Numbered from the stretch's first letter, positions 28,503 to 37,989 are shown. The stretch is 49,670 bases of DNA from Clostridiales bacterium (GCA_015058275.1 SVCQ01000015.1:1-49670); one strand, 5' to 3'. Notes: generated from the letters alone by a model not told the origin. Made by a program: numbers and translations.

Positions 28503-28919
28503 ATGGACACATTCAGACTTGAGATACTTGCAAGCGATCATATGGTATTTGACGGTGAGGCGCAGTCGGTATCGCTTCCTACGACAGAGGGAAGCGTAGG
28601 CGTGCTGGCGCATCACTCCAATGTTATCATGGCCGTAGTGCCTGGAGTGGTCAGATACCAGCCGGCCGGAGACAGCAGCATCGATGTTATAGTGTCCGAC
28701 GGTCTTCTCAAGGTCGAAAACGGCGAGGTCCTTGTGCTTGTGGATACGGCAGAGTCGCCTGATGAGATAGACGAGGCCAGGGCAAGAAGGGCCGAGGAGA
28801 AGGCGCGCGAGGACATGAAGAGGGCGCACTCCAACCGCGACATGGCACTGGCGAGCGCGGAGCTTTCGAGGGCCATGAGCCGCCTGAAGGCATCAAAGAA
28901 CAAGCACCACATACGCTAG
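28503..28919 (+). CDS. atpC: F1 ATP synthase epsilon subunit
   Basis: 138 residues. The N-terminal beta barrel (residues 1-84, with EGSVGVLAHHSNVIMAVVPG) binds the rotor, and the C-terminal two-helix arm (about 85-138) can inhibit ATP hydrolysis. The ATG is one base after the atpD stop, so translation is coupled. Confidence 0.96.
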   Translation: MDTFRLEILASDHMVFDGEAQSVSLPTTEGSVGVLAHHSNVIMAVVPGVVRYQPAGDSSIDVIVSDGLLKVENGEVLVLVDTAESPDEIDEARARRAEEKAREDMKRAHSNRDMALASAELSRAMSRLKASKNKHHIR

Positions 28920-28970
28920 AGCGCCATCGGTATTTATTATACAAAAGGCGCATAATCGAAGGCGATTATA

Positions 28971-28979
28971 TGATACAAT
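28971..28979 (+). promoter_or_regulatory. Extended -10 promoter candidate before the YhgE/Pip operon
   Basis: TGA-TACAAT is an extended -10 (TGn motif) without a recognisable -35 at the right distance. RNA would begin near 28986, exactly at the 5' side of the terminator hairpin at 28985. The same TGATACAAT string forms the -10 of the SRP RNA promoter at 35128. Confidence 0.35.
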
Positions 28980-28984
28980 TAGAT

Positions 28985-29015
28985 ACGCAGTGCAGGGCAC
29001 TGCGTAATCTTTTTT
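28985..29015 (+). terminator. Intrinsic terminator of the atp operon
   Basis: ACGCAGTGC and GCACTGCGT form a perfect 9-bp stem with an AGG loop, followed by AATC and six T at 29010-29015. It lies 65 bases after atpC, with two weaker stems before it (28921-28951 and 28952-28969). The next gene's ribosome binding site (AAAGGGA) starts directly after the T run. Confidence 0.85.
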
Positions 29016-29032
29016 AAAGGGACGTTAACAAT

Positions 29033-31099
29033 TTGAGAACAGTTTTCAGGATATTCAGGGATGATGTCAGATCGCTCAGCAAGCGCTTTTTTGCGTCGGC
29101 TGTCATTCTTGCCATATCCGTACTTCCAGCTCTTTACGCGTGGGTCAATATCTATGCCAACGGCAATCCGTACGCCAACACCGGCGGCATCAAGATAGCC
29201 GTGGCTTCTGTAGACCCGGGCCTCGATCTTGAGGACGGCACCCACGCCAACATGGCCGATGAGGTGTGCGAGGACCTCAAAAAGAGCGACAAGATAGGCT
29301 GGCAGTTCCCGGACACAGCCGAGGAGGCCATAGCCGGAGTCAGGTCCGGCGAGTACTACGCCGCCATTATCTTCGAAAACAACTTCACGTATAACATGTA
29401 TCACTTCGAGCAGGCTCTTCTTGATCAGACTGCTCCTATCACCTACTACGAGAATGCCAAAAAGAACGCCGTCGCTTCCAAGATAACGCAGACGGCCGCG
29501 GGCAACGTACAGGAATCCATCAAGACAAAGTATCTTGAGACCGTGTTCGGCATCATCTTCGGCGAGACCAACGATGTCGCAGACAAGCTCAAGGATGGCG
29601 ATACGGTCGACTCCGTCGTTTCCCAGCTCGAGAATGTAAGAGACACGCTGAGGTCGTATGACTCCGCGGTGTCTTCGTTTACAAAAAACAGCGCAGATCT
29701 GAAGGCGGGTCTCAGCAGTACCGGCAAAAAGCTCCGGAAGACAGAGGCTTCGGCCAAGAAGTATGCAAATAAGGCTGAGAACGATCTCACCACGGCGCGC
29801 AGCAGCGTCGAGGCTCTCAGGACAGCTCTCAGCGCGAGGCAGGCCCGGCTTGACAGCCGCATAAACGAGCTCGAGTCCATAGTAAAGCAGATGGACGGTG
29901 CGACGGCTGAGGAGAGAGCAAGGCTCGAAAAGGAAGCCAAGGAGAAGGCGGACAGTCTCAAAAAGGATCTCGAGGATCTGAGATCGATGTTCCCTGACCA
30001 GACAGACAATCCTGCGGTAGAGGCCATCGAGGGCACTCTCGACAGTATGATCACAGATGCAGAGAACATAAAGAACGGCCTGCCGAATCCGGATACGGCA
30101 CTGGCGGATCTCGCCTCGCTCAGAAAGCTCAACGAAGGAGCCCTGACTGAGTCAGTGGACTCCCTCATAGATACAACGGATGCTGCTCTTGAGCAGCTCA
30201 TACCTCTCACAAAGAGCGTTGCTTCGATGCTCGGCAGCATAGACCCTGTCGTTGACGGAGCTGCGCAGACCGTGGGCGCTCTCGACAACTCGCTCGTCCA
30301 GATGCAGAAGGTCTTCAGGGCAACTGCGGACGACGTGGACGACATGATCAAAAAGGTCAAGGCGGCTTCCGATGACGAGAAGCTCGATCTTCTGATCACT
30401 CTGCTGGGAGGCGACCCTCAGGCCTATGCGCAGTTCTTCTCATCCCTCATAGATGTAGAGGTCGAGGAGGTATACTCAGTAGCTTCGTACGGAGCTGCGA
30501 TGGCGCCGTTCTACTCGGTGCTCGCCATATGGGTCGGAGGCGTAATCCTCGTATCCATACTCAAGACACACATAGACAGGAGGAAGTATCCGGATGCCAC
30601 CGAGGCGGAGGCATTCTTCGGACGCTTCCAGCTGTTCCTGTTAATAGGTCAGATGCAGGCTGCCGTTATAGTCGCGGGAGATATATTCCTGCTGCACTGC
30701 AAGCCTGTGCACCCGCTTCTGATGTGGCTGTCGGCTTCGGTCGCGAGCCTGGTGTTCGTGCTACTCATATATGCGCTTACCATTTCCTTCGGCGATATCG
30801 GCAAGGCCATAGTCGTAGTGGTCATGGTGGTTCAGATAGCCGGTTCGAGCGGCTCGTATCCTATCGAGATACTTCCGGTCGTGTTCGGCAAGATATATAA
30901 ATTCTTCCCGTTCCCTTATGCGATCAACGCCATGAGGGAAGCCCTGTGCGGAGTCTACGGATATGATTACGTCAAATATCTCGCAGAGCTTCTCGTATTC
31001 GGTGTGCTGGGAACAGCCATTGGGATATTTGTAAGGAAACCGTTCATAGGCATGAACAATTTCGTATCTGAGAAGATCGAAGAAACGGAGTTGCTGTGA
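29033..31099 (+). CDS. YhgE/Pip-family membrane protein (first)
   Basis: 688 residues from a TTG start with AAAGGGA upstream. One N-terminal membrane helix (about 20-40, VILAISVLPALYAWVNIYAN) is followed by an outside domain with the signature ITYYENAKKNAVASKIT, a long coiled coil (about 185-330) and a C-terminal block of about five membrane helices resembling ABC-2 permeases. YhgE/Pip proteins include a phage receptor of lactococci and proteins near type VII secretion genes; their function is not settled. Its stop overlaps the next start (TGATG). Confidence 0.85.
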   Translation: MRTVFRIFRDDVRSLSKRFFASAVILAISVLPALYAWVNIYANGNPYANTGGIKIAVASVDPGLDLEDGTHANMADEVCEDLKKSDKIGWQFPDTAEEAIAGVRSGEYYAAIIFENNFTYNMYHFEQALLDQTAPITYYENAKKNAVASKITQTAAGNVQESIKTKYLETVFGIIFGETNDVADKLKDGDTVDSVVSQLENVRDTLRSYDSAVSSFTKNSADLKAGLSSTGKKLRKTEASAKKYANKAENDLTTARSSVEALRTALSARQARLDSRINELESIVKQMDGATAEERARLEKEAKEKADSLKKDLEDLRSMFPDQTDNPAVEAIEGTLDSMITDAENIKNGLPNPDTALADLASLRKLNEGALTESVDSLIDTTDAALEQLIPLTKSVASMLGSIDPVVDGAAQTVGALDNSLVQMQKVFRATADDVDDMIKKVKAASDDEKLDLLITLLGGDPQAYAQFFSSLIDVEVEEVYSVASYGAAMAPFYSVLAIWVGGVILVSILKTHIDRRKYPDATEAEAFFGRFQLFLLIGQMQAAVIVAGDIFLLHCKPVHPLLMWLSASVASLVFVLLIYALTISFGDIGKAIVVVVMVVQIAGSSGSYPIEILPVVFGKIYKFFPFPYAINAMREALCGVYGYDYVKYLAELLVFGVLGTAIGIFVRKPFIGMNNFVSEKIEETELL

Positions 31100-31554
31100 T
31101 GAGTGAAAAGCAGGGCCGCCATTACGAAGAGCTGTACAACCGCCTTCTCGAGCGCGGGAAGCTGATGCACATCAACAACAAGAAGAGGATCAGGATCGGA
31201 CTGGTCCTGCTTGCTCTGCTTCCTGCAATACTCATAATCATTCGCAGGCTGACGGACAGCGACAGGGTCGTCTTCCTCATCATATGGGTACTTTGCATGT
31301 TCGCTGTGAGCGTATACCTGATCGGCATCGAGTACATAGATGACAGCCTGCAAAAGACTCTGGAGGACGTTACGCAGCGCGATGCGGATTTCGGCGAGCT
31401 TCTCCCGGATTCCGAGAAGCTCCATGACAGGATCCATGAGAGGATCAGGGAGCGCGCGGCAGAACTCATACGCGACGGATACTACAGCGAGCCGTACGAT
31501 ATGGTCGTGGAGCGCGTGGAATCGGATCATGAAAGCGAGGGTGCAGAGCAGTGA
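31099..31554 (+). CDS. Small membrane protein between the two YhgE/Pip genes, unknown function
   Basis: 151 residues. Two hydrophobic segments (about 34-52 and 62-80, IGLVLLALLPAILIIIRRL and VVFLIIWVLCMFAVSVYLIG) are followed by a charged helical C-terminal domain of about 70 residues. I do not recognise the family. It overlaps both neighbours (TGATG and GTGA), so the three are almost surely made together and may form one membrane complex. Confidence 0.75.
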   Translation: MSEKQGRHYEELYNRLLERGKLMHINNKKRIRIGLVLLALLPAILIIIRRLTDSDRVVFLIIWVLCMFAVSVYLIGIEYIDDSLQKTLEDVTQRDADFGELLPDSEKLHDRIHERIRERAAELIRDGYYSEPYDMVVERVESDHESEGAEQ

Positions 31555-33692
31555 AGAACATCCTCAACATAGCCAAATATGATCTAAAGAAGATAACAGG
31601 GAGCGTAGTCTCCATCATCACGATAATGGGCCTCTGCCTGGTACCGTGTCTTTATGCGTGGTTCAATATATTCTCCAACTGGGCCCCTTACGAGTCCGAT
31701 GCTACAGGCCGCATAGCGGTAGCTGTCGCCAATGAGGACGAAGGAGCCAAAGCGGCCGGGCTTGAGGTGAATGTCGGAGACAAGATAGTCACCGCACTCG
31801 AGGCCAACGAGGATATAGGCTGGGTGTTCGTTTCGGATGAGGAGACCGCCAAAAAGGGCGTGTACGCAAGCGATTACTATGCTGCGCTTGTAATACCAAA
31901 GAATTTCAGCCGCGATGTACTGAGCTTCATGAACGGCAGCCTTGTCAATCCTAAGCTCAAGTACTACGAGAACGAAAAGAAGAACGCCATCGCGCCTAAG
32001 ATAACCGGCAAGGCTCAGGCGGCCGTCAAGGAGCAGGTCAATGCCACCTTCGTGGAGACTCTGGCGGGCTATGTGTCTGACGCAGCATCCATAGCGGATG
32101 CAGGCGGGGCTGATCCTGCGTCAGTGCTGGGCGATCTTTCGGACAAGGCGGATACTCTGAGCCGCGACATGAACAGCGCGATCGCTCTCTCACAGTCAGC
32201 TTCGGCTCTCACCGGTGCTGCAGGAGATCTGATGAATGTATCCGATTCATTCATACTCAGCACACAGGACGTGCTTGACGCCAATGAGAAGCTGCTCGAT
32301 TCGACAGCAAAGAACCTGCCGAGGAGCAAATCGGATACAGCAGCCAGGGATGCCGCATCAAAGCATGCGGACAGGACGGCTGCGACCCTCAAGGCTCTTG
32401 AGAGCAGGACCGCGGAGCTTCTTGCAGCCGATAAAACTGCTTTTGACCTGTATGTGACGACGATGAGAGACAAAAACAAAGCGGAGGTCGATGCTCTTCA
32501 GAGGGAAGCCCTCGAGCATTCAAAGACTCTGAGCGCGGCAGGCTACAGCGTGCTCGCGTCGGAGTACACCCTGCTTGCATCAGACCTCGGCACGATATCC
32601 GCTGACCTTGCGGCCCTGAGTACTGAAATGGACGATACCCAGCGCAAGGCCGCTCTCAACAAGCTCTCGATCGACATAGATGCTGCAAGCAAGAGAGTCG
32701 AGGACATAAAGTCCCTGATCGATTCGGACATAAGGTCGAATCTCGCGACCGCCCTGTCCGGAGCAAGGAACGCTTACGCTTCATACAGAAATGCGCTTAC
32801 CGGAGCGAACAACGACCTCAGCAGACTGAGCGTTCTGATGAGCAGATACGATAAATCACTCGGACAGCTCAAAAAGAGCATAGACGGGACGACGGCGACT
32901 CTCAAATCGATACAAAACGGCACCGATGCCGTATCCGGACTTCTCACAAACGCAGCGGGCAATGCCCTGCTCCGGAGGATAGGCAATCTGCTCGCCAACG
33001 ACGAGGCTGCCGTGGCTGAGTATCTGGCCAACCCAATCAGGATGGAGACAAAGGTATTCTGGCCTATCGAGACCTACGGCTCGGCGATGGCTCCGTTCTA
33101 TACGGTGCTGGCCCAGTGGGTGGGGGCACTGCTGACGGCGGTGCTCATCAAGGCCAAGGTCAAAAAGAGAGACGACCTTGTCGATCTCAAACTGCATGAG
33201 TGGTACTTCGGCAGATACGGTGCATACCTCTTCGTGGGACTTGCACAGGGGCTCGTAGTCTCGCTCGGAGATCTTCTGTACATACACATCCAGTGCCGGG
33301 AGCCGCTGCTCTTTGTTCTGACGGCTCTTGTGAACGGTATGGTATTCATGATGATCAACTACGCTCTTGTATTCGCCCTGGACAACATAGGGCTCGGAGC
33401 TGGGGTCATAATACTCGTGCTCCAGGTCGCGGGCTCCGGCGGTACATATCCGGTGGAGGTCCTGCCTGAGCCGTTCCCGGCCCTGTATCCGTTCATGCCG
33501 TTCCGCTATTCCATGGATGCCATGAGGGAGTGCATAGGAGGGATGTACGACGGTACTTACTGGAAATGTATGGGCATATTGTGTATATTCTTTGTGGTCT
33601 CGGTTTGCCTCGGACTGGCATTGTACAAGCCGGCTCTGTGGCTCAACAACCTGATCGCAGAGAGTAAAGCCAAGAGCGAGATAATGCTCTGA
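31551..33692 (+). CDS. YhgE/Pip-family membrane protein (second)
   Basis: 713 residues from a GTG overlapping the previous stop. It has the same layout as the first: an N-terminal helix (LCLVPCLYAWFNIFSNWAPY), the signature LKYYENEKKNAIAPKITGKA, a coiled-coil middle rich in Ala, Ser and Leu (about 190-490), then five or so C-terminal helices with YPVEVLPEPFPALYPFMPFR. It is a diverged duplicate of the gene two places upstream. The pair plausibly forms a heterodimer. Confidence 0.85.
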   Translation: MKNILNIAKYDLKKITGSVVSIITIMGLCLVPCLYAWFNIFSNWAPYESDATGRIAVAVANEDEGAKAAGLEVNVGDKIVTALEANEDIGWVFVSDEETAKKGVYASDYYAALVIPKNFSRDVLSFMNGSLVNPKLKYYENEKKNAIAPKITGKAQAAVKEQVNATFVETLAGYVSDAASIADAGGADPASVLGDLSDKADTLSRDMNSAIALSQSASALTGAAGDLMNVSDSFILSTQDVLDANEKLLDSTAKNLPRSKSDTAARDAASKHADRTAATLKALESRTAELLAADKTAFDLYVTTMRDKNKAEVDALQREALEHSKTLSAAGYSVLASEYTLLASDLGTISADLAALSTEMDDTQRKAALNKLSIDIDAASKRVEDIKSLIDSDIRSNLATALSGARNAYASYRNALTGANNDLSRLSVLMSRYDKSLGQLKKSIDGTTATLKSIQNGTDAVSGLLTNAAGNALLRRIGNLLANDEAAVAEYLANPIRMETKVFWPIETYGSAMAPFYTVLAQWVGALLTAVLIKAKVKKRDDLVDLKLHEWYFGRYGAYLFVGLAQGLVVSLGDLLYIHIQCREPLLFVLTALVNGMVFMMINYALVFALDNIGLGAGVIILVLQVAGSGGTYPVEVLPEPFPALYPFMPFRYSMDAMRECIGGMYDGTYWKCMGILCIFFVVSVCLGLALYKPALWLNNLIAESKAKSEIML

Positions 33693-33716
33693 CGGGTTTA
33701 GGATGAGAGGTTAATT

Positions 33717-35087
33717 ATGGATTATGATGTGATTATTATCGGCGCAGGCCCGGGAGGCATATTCGCCGCATACGAGCTTACCAGGGAGAGGACTGACCTC
33801 AGGGTCGCCGTATTTGAGTCGGGCAATGAGCTCAGCAAGAGGAAGTGCCCTATCGACGGCAAAAAAGTCAAGACCTGCATAGGCTGCGAGACCTGCTCTA
33901 TCATGAGCGGATTCGGCGGCGCGGGGGCCTTCTCAGACGGCAAGTACAATATAACAAACGACTTCGGCGGCACTCTGTACGAGTACATCGGCAAGGAAGA
34001 GGCCATCAACCTCATGGAGTACGTCGACAGCATCAACGTGTCGCACGGCGGAGCGGGCACAAGGCTCTACACCACCGCCAATTCGACATTCAAAAAGATC
34101 TGCCTTCAGAACAAACTCCAGCTGCTGGATGCATCGGTGAGGCATCTTGGCACGGACATCAACTATGTCGTCCTGGAGAAGCTCTACGCAGAGCTCAGGG
34201 AGAAGGTCGAGTTCAGATTCCGCACACCTGTCAGGCACATAGAGGCAGTGGACGGAGGCTTCAAGGTGGATACCGATGACGGCAGCTATACCTGCGGCAA
34301 GTGCATCGTGTCCGTCGGCAGGAGCGGCAGCAAATGGATCGAGACTGTCTGCGAGGAGATGGGCATCGAGACCGAGTCCAACCGCGTCGACCTCGGCGTC
34401 AGAGTGGAGCTTCCGGCAGTGCTCTTCTCACATATAACGGATGAGCTCTATGAGAGCAAGATCGTCTACAGGACGGAGAAGTTCGAGGACAAGGTGAGGA
34501 CCTTTTGCATGAACCCTAAGGGCCGCGTCGTCAACGAGAACACCAACGGCATCGTGACAGTCAACGGTCACAGCTATGAGGATCCGGCCAGGCAGACAGA
34601 TTACACAAACTTCGCGCTCCTCGTATCCAAGCACTTCTCGGTGCCTTTTAAGGACAGCAACGGCTACGGCGAGAGCATAGCCAGACTCTCCAATATGCTC
34701 GGCGGAGGAGTCATCGTGCAGAGATTCGGCGACCTGATCAGGGGACGCAGGACCAACTACAAGAGGCTGTCATCCAGCTTTGTGACTCCGACTCTCAATG
34801 CTGAGCCGGGAGACCTCAGCCTCGTGCTGCCTAAGAGGATACTCGACGGCATCATCGAGATGATATACGCCCTCGACAAGATAGCTCCGGGTACGGCCAA
34901 CGACGACACACTGCTCTACGGAGTCGAGGTCAAGTTCTACAACATGGAGGTCAAGCTCAATGAGCACCTCGAGACGAAGTACGACGGCCTCTACATGATA
35001 GGCGACGGAAGCGGCGTGACGCATTCGCTCTCGCACGCATCGGCGAGCGGAGTATTCGTAGCCAGGGACATACTCTCGCGCAGCTAA
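33717..35087 (+). CDS. FAD-dependent oxidoreductase of the COG2509 type
   Basis: 456 residues. The N-terminal FAD-binding motif is DVIIIGAGPGGIFAAYEL. A cysteine-rich segment, CPIDGKKVKTCIGCETC, lies at about 42-58 and is typical of this uncharacterised dehydrogenase group. SGFGGAGAFSDGKYN follows. Near the C-terminus GLYMIGDGSGVTHSLSHA closes the FAD site. The substrate is unknown. It is the last gene before the SRP RNA promoter; no terminator is evident between them. Confidence 0.88.
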   Translation: MDYDVIIIGAGPGGIFAAYELTRERTDLRVAVFESGNELSKRKCPIDGKKVKTCIGCETCSIMSGFGGAGAFSDGKYNITNDFGGTLYEYIGKEEAINLMEYVDSINVSHGGAGTRLYTTANSTFKKICLQNKLQLLDASVRHLGTDINYVVLEKLYAELREKVEFRFRTPVRHIEAVDGGFKVDTDDGSYTCGKCIVSVGRSGSKWIETVCEEMGIETESNRVDLGVRVELPAVLFSHITDELYESKIVYRTEKFEDKVRTFCMNPKGRVVNENTNGIVTVNGHSYEDPARQTDYTNFALLVSKHFSVPFKDSNGYGESIARLSNMLGGGVIVQRFGDLIRGRRTNYKRLSSSFVTPTLNAEPGDLSLVLPKRILDGIIEMIYALDKIAPGTANDDTLLYGVEVKFYNMEVKLNEHLETKYDGLYMIGDGSGVTHSLSHASASGVFVARDILSRS

Positions 35088-35104
35088 GTAAGTCAAAAAC
35101 AGTC

Positions 35105-35133
35105 TTAAAGAAAGCAGACTTTTGTGATACAAT
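35105..35133 (+). promoter_or_regulatory. Promoter of the SRP RNA gene
   Basis: TTAAAG (35105-35110), a 17-base spacer and TACAAT (35128-35133) preceded by TGA give a weak -35 with an extended -10. RNA would start near 35140-35147, matching the 5' end of the SRP RNA terminal stem. Confidence 0.65.
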
Positions 35134-35144
35134 AACAATCTAAC

Positions 35145-35282
35145 CGGCGGGTGACTTGCTGTGCGCAGGGGCCCTGCGCAACAGGGCTCCGTGAACCATG
35201 TCAGGACCGAGAGGTAGCAGCATTAAGCGATCGGTCTTGTGTGCCGCAGACAAGCCTCTGCGTACTGCAGGTCGCCCGCCAT
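35145..35282 (+). ncRNA. ffs: Signal recognition particle RNA (bacterial)
   Basis: The conserved apical region GTCAGG-ACC-GAGA-GGT-AGCAGC (35200-35222, around a GAGA tetraloop) is the Ffh-binding site, and the 3' strand contains GTGTGCCGCAGAC. The ends pair as GGCGGGTGAC (35147-35156) with GTCGCCCGCC (35271-35280), with one wobble, enclosing about 134 bases. That is longer than E. coli 4.5S (114) but well short of the Bacillus 6S-size form, so an Alu domain is not expected. ATTTTAT follows. Genes ffs-dnaX-ybaB-recR are a classic neighbourhood. Confidence 0.9.
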
Positions 35283-35314
35283 TTTATGTATGTAAAGATC
35301 CCAAAGGAGTACGC

Positions 35315-36955
35315 ATGCAGCCGGCACTGTACAGAGCTGAGAGACCCGAAATATTCGAGGACATAATAGGCCAGAAGCACATCGTCCGCATACTTCAAAA
35401 TCAAATCAGTACGGGCACGGTGAGCCAGGCTTATCTTTTTGCGGGGACTCACGGTACAGGCAAGACCAGCACCGCCAGGATACTCGCCAAGGCGGTCAAC
35501 TGCACCGGAGACAATCCTCCGTGCGGCAGCTGCGATAACTGCGAGGCCATACGCGAGGGCAGGTTCGTCGATGTCATTGAGCTCGATGCAGCCTCCAACA
35601 ACGGAGTGGATGATCTCAGATCCATCATCGAGATGGTCAAGTACCCTCCGACAGTCGGGAGATACAAGGTATATATAATCGACGAGGTCCACATGCTGAG
35701 TACGGCTGCCGAGAACGCCTTCCTCAAGACCCTTGAGGAGCCTCCTGAGCATGCCATATTCATACTCGCGACCACCGATCCCCAAAAGGTCAGAGCGACC
35801 ATCAGATCGCGCTGCATGCAGCTCAACTTCAGGAGAGTCACCGAGGACGAGCTCATAGAGGGCATGGACAGGATATGCGCCCGCCGAGGAATTACAGCCA
35901 CAAAGGACGCTCTTGCGACCATAGCCTCGAGAGCCGACGGTTCTGTCAGAGACGCACTCTCCATACTCGAGCAGTGCACGGCGGCCGGAGACAAGGAGCT
36001 CAGCAGGGCTGCGGTGCTCGAATACACGGGGGCTGCGGGTGAGGATTTCTTCCTGGCTCTTACCGGAGCGGTCATCGCCGGGGACGCCGGTAAGGCCCTT
36101 GTATACATAGATGAGATAGTAAGGCGCGGCAAGGACACCAGACAGATACTCAAGGACTGGCTCAAGCACTTCCGCGACCTCATGATAGTCAAGTACGTAG
36201 GCAAGGCTGAGCGCATCGTAGGAGCATCGGCCGAGAACATATCAAGGCTCAGGGACCAGGCGGCCCTGATGGATGCAGCCTTTATAGAGAGTGCCATCAG
36301 GCTGATATCCGAGTACATCAATATAGGAAGGTATTCGGAGAGACCGAGGATACTCCTTGAGACGGCGGCGGTCAGGCTGGCTGCACCGTCAGGCAGCATA
36401 TCCGTATCGGTACCGGCTCCGGCAGCCGCAGCGGCCCGCCCTGCGAGGACTGAGGCAAAGCCGGCAGGAGAGGAGAGACCCGCAAGGCCGGCTCCGGCCG
36501 CAGAGCCTGAGACGGATGACAGGCCTGCAGGCGAGGCTCTCGCCGAGATGATAGCCACTGCTCCGAGGGAGCGAATCGGAAGCCCTGAGGAGATGTGGGA
36601 CAGGATAGTCCAGGAGATCTCGCTCGGAGACCGCTCATTCTCGAGCATCTTCGGACGAAGCTCCAAAGGCACTTCCTACGAGGACGGCGAGCTCACTGTC
36701 ACAGTGAGACCGGGCAAGCTCCAGCTCGTGGAGGAGAGGGCATCCGAGATAGTAAATACAGCCAAGCAGCTCTTCGGACCGGACGTGTTCGTTGTGCTGA
36801 GGGGCGGTGAGATCGGGAGATCATCCGCAGCGCCTGCCAACGCAGGGAGCTCAGAGGATGAGACTTCCCGCATCATAGACGAAGACATAAGCGTTAACGA
36901 AGTTATAGAGGACGTACAGGATCTCTTCGGCATCAAACCCGTCGTAGAGAACTGA
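35315..36955 (+). CDS. dnaX: DNA polymerase III subunit gamma/tau
   Basis: 546 residues. This is the AAA+ clamp-loader ATPase: Walker A GTHGTGKTS, a zinc cluster (CTGDNPPCGSCDNC), IIDEVHML and the sensor TIRSRCMQLNF. An Ala/Pro/Glu-rich linker (about 375-430) joins the ATPase to a C-terminal domain. AAAGGAG precedes ATG 35315; the longer in-frame version from 35198 reads through the SRP RNA and is rejected. I saw no obvious slippery site for a gamma form. Confidence 0.95.
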   Translation: MQPALYRAERPEIFEDIIGQKHIVRILQNQISTGTVSQAYLFAGTHGTGKTSTARILAKAVNCTGDNPPCGSCDNCEAIREGRFVDVIELDAASNNGVDDLRSIIEMVKYPPTVGRYKVYIIDEVHMLSTAAENAFLKTLEEPPEHAIFILATTDPQKVRATIRSRCMQLNFRRVTEDELIEGMDRICARRGITATKDALATIASRADGSVRDALSILEQCTAAGDKELSRAAVLEYTGAAGEDFFLALTGAVIAGDAGKALVYIDEIVRRGKDTRQILKDWLKHFRDLMIVKYVGKAERIVGASAENISRLRDQAALMDAAFIESAIRLISEYINIGRYSERPRILLETAAVRLAAPSGSISVSVPAPAAAAARPARTEAKPAGEERPARPAPAAEPETDDRPAGEALAEMIATAPRERIGSPEEMWDRIVQEISLGDRSFSSIFGRSSKGTSYEDGELTVTVRPGKLQLVEERASEIVNTAKQLFGPDVFVVLRGGEIGRSSAAPANAGSSEDETSRIIDEDISVNEVIEDVQDLFGIKPVVEN

Positions 36956-36978
36956 CGCAGGAGATACAGGAGGAAGAC

Positions 36979-37350
36979 ATGGGTAAAGGTATGAAAGCCG
37001 GCAAGAAGCCTAAAAACAGACAGGGCGGAGGCGGCGGAGACATGCAGAAGCAGCTCAGGCAGCTTCAGGCAATGCAGGCCGAAATGGAAAAGACTCAGGC
37101 AGAGCTTGAGGAAAAGGAAGTCACCACGACTGCCGGCGGCGGAGCCATCAAAGTCACAGTCAACGGCAAGAGAGAGATCGTTAAGCTAAGCATTGACAAG
37201 GACGTTGTTGATCCTGATGATGTTGAGATGCTCCAGGATCTCGTCATCGCGGCCGTCAACGAGGCTCTCAGACAGATCGCGGAGCTCGAAGAGACTGAGA
37301 TGGGCAGAGTCACAGGCGGCATGGGCGGACTCGGCATACCGGGATTCTAG
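36979..37350 (+). CDS. ybaB: YbaB/EbfC nucleoid-associated protein
   Basis: 123 residues. The N-terminus is Lys/Gly/Gln-rich, followed by the helix MQKQLRQLQAMQAEMEKTQA and the family strand TVNGKREIVKLSIDKDVVDP. The protein is a small DNA-binding dimer often found between dnaX and recR. AGGAGG precedes the ATG. Confidence 0.95.
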   Translation: MGKGMKAGKKPKNRQGGGGGDMQKQLRQLQAMQAEMEKTQAELEEKEVTTTAGGGAIKVTVNGKREIVKLSIDKDVVDPDDVEMLQDLVIAAVNEALRQIAELEETEMGRVTGGMGGLGIPGF

Positions 37351-37386
37351 ACCGGGATCGCTTTTGATTAAGGACACAGATCGCCA

Positions 37387-37989
37387 ATGAAACAGTATCC
37401 GCGTTCTTTGAACAAACTCATAAACGAGCTCAGCAAGCTGCCGGGCATCGGTGGCAAGACAGCACAGAGACTTGCGTTCCACGTGCTGAGTCTTAGCGAC
37501 CGCGAGGCGGAGGCTCTGGCGGAGTCCATAGTCGAGGCTAAGCGCTCGCTTCACTACTGCAGCGTCTGCGGCAATCTCACCGACAGAGAGGTCTGCGGCA
37601 TCTGTTCCGACCCGTCAAGAGACAGGAAGGTCATCTGCGTGGTCGAGACACCTCAGGATGTCATGGCGATGGAGAGGATACGTGAGTTCAGAGGCACCTA
37701 TCACGTGCTGCACGGAGCTATCTCTCCGGCCGAGGGGATAGGCCCTTCGGACATCAACCTAAAAAGCCTCATTGAGAGACTCCAGAGCTCGGACGAGGTA
37801 GAGGAGGTCATCATCGCTACCAACCCCAATATAGAGGGTGAGGCGACAGCGATGTATGTGGCCAGGCTGCTCAAGCCTGCCGGCATCAGGGTCACCAGGA
37901 TAGCACACGGCATACCGGTCGGCGGCGACCTCGAGTACGCCGACGAGGTCACCCTGCTCAAGGCTGTCGAGGGCCGCAGAGAATTGTAA
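37387..37989 (+). CDS. recR: Recombination mediator protein RecR
   Basis: 200 residues, the standard length. A helix-hairpin-helix ([17 protein letters not shown]) is followed by a zinc finger (CSVCG and CGIC, about 58-72) and a Toprim domain ([16 protein letters not shown]). With RecO and RecF it loads RecA at gaps. It is the last gene of the ffs-dnaX-ybaB-recR group. Confidence 0.97.
   Translation: MKQYPRSLNKLINELSKLPGIGGKTAQRLAFHVLSLSDREAEALAESIVEAKRSLHYCSVCGNLTDREVCGICSDPSRDRKVICVVETPQDVMAMERIREFRGTYHVLHGAISPAEGIGPSDINLKSLIERLQSSDEVEEVIIATNPNIEGEATAMYVARLLKPAGIRVTRIAHGIPVGGDLEYADEVTLLKAVEGRREL

Noticed and set aside
35198-35314. 39-codon N-terminal extension of DnaX
   Set aside because: It lies in the SRP RNA and upstream of a strong AAAGGAG at the true start.
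36300-36600. Programmed frameshift in dnaX
   Set aside because: No A-AAA-AAG type slippery heptamer with a following stem was seen in the linker.
35449-36672. 407-codon minus-strand open frame opposite dnaX
   Set aside because: Ser/Ala-rich shadow of dnaX with no recognisable domain or ribosome binding site.
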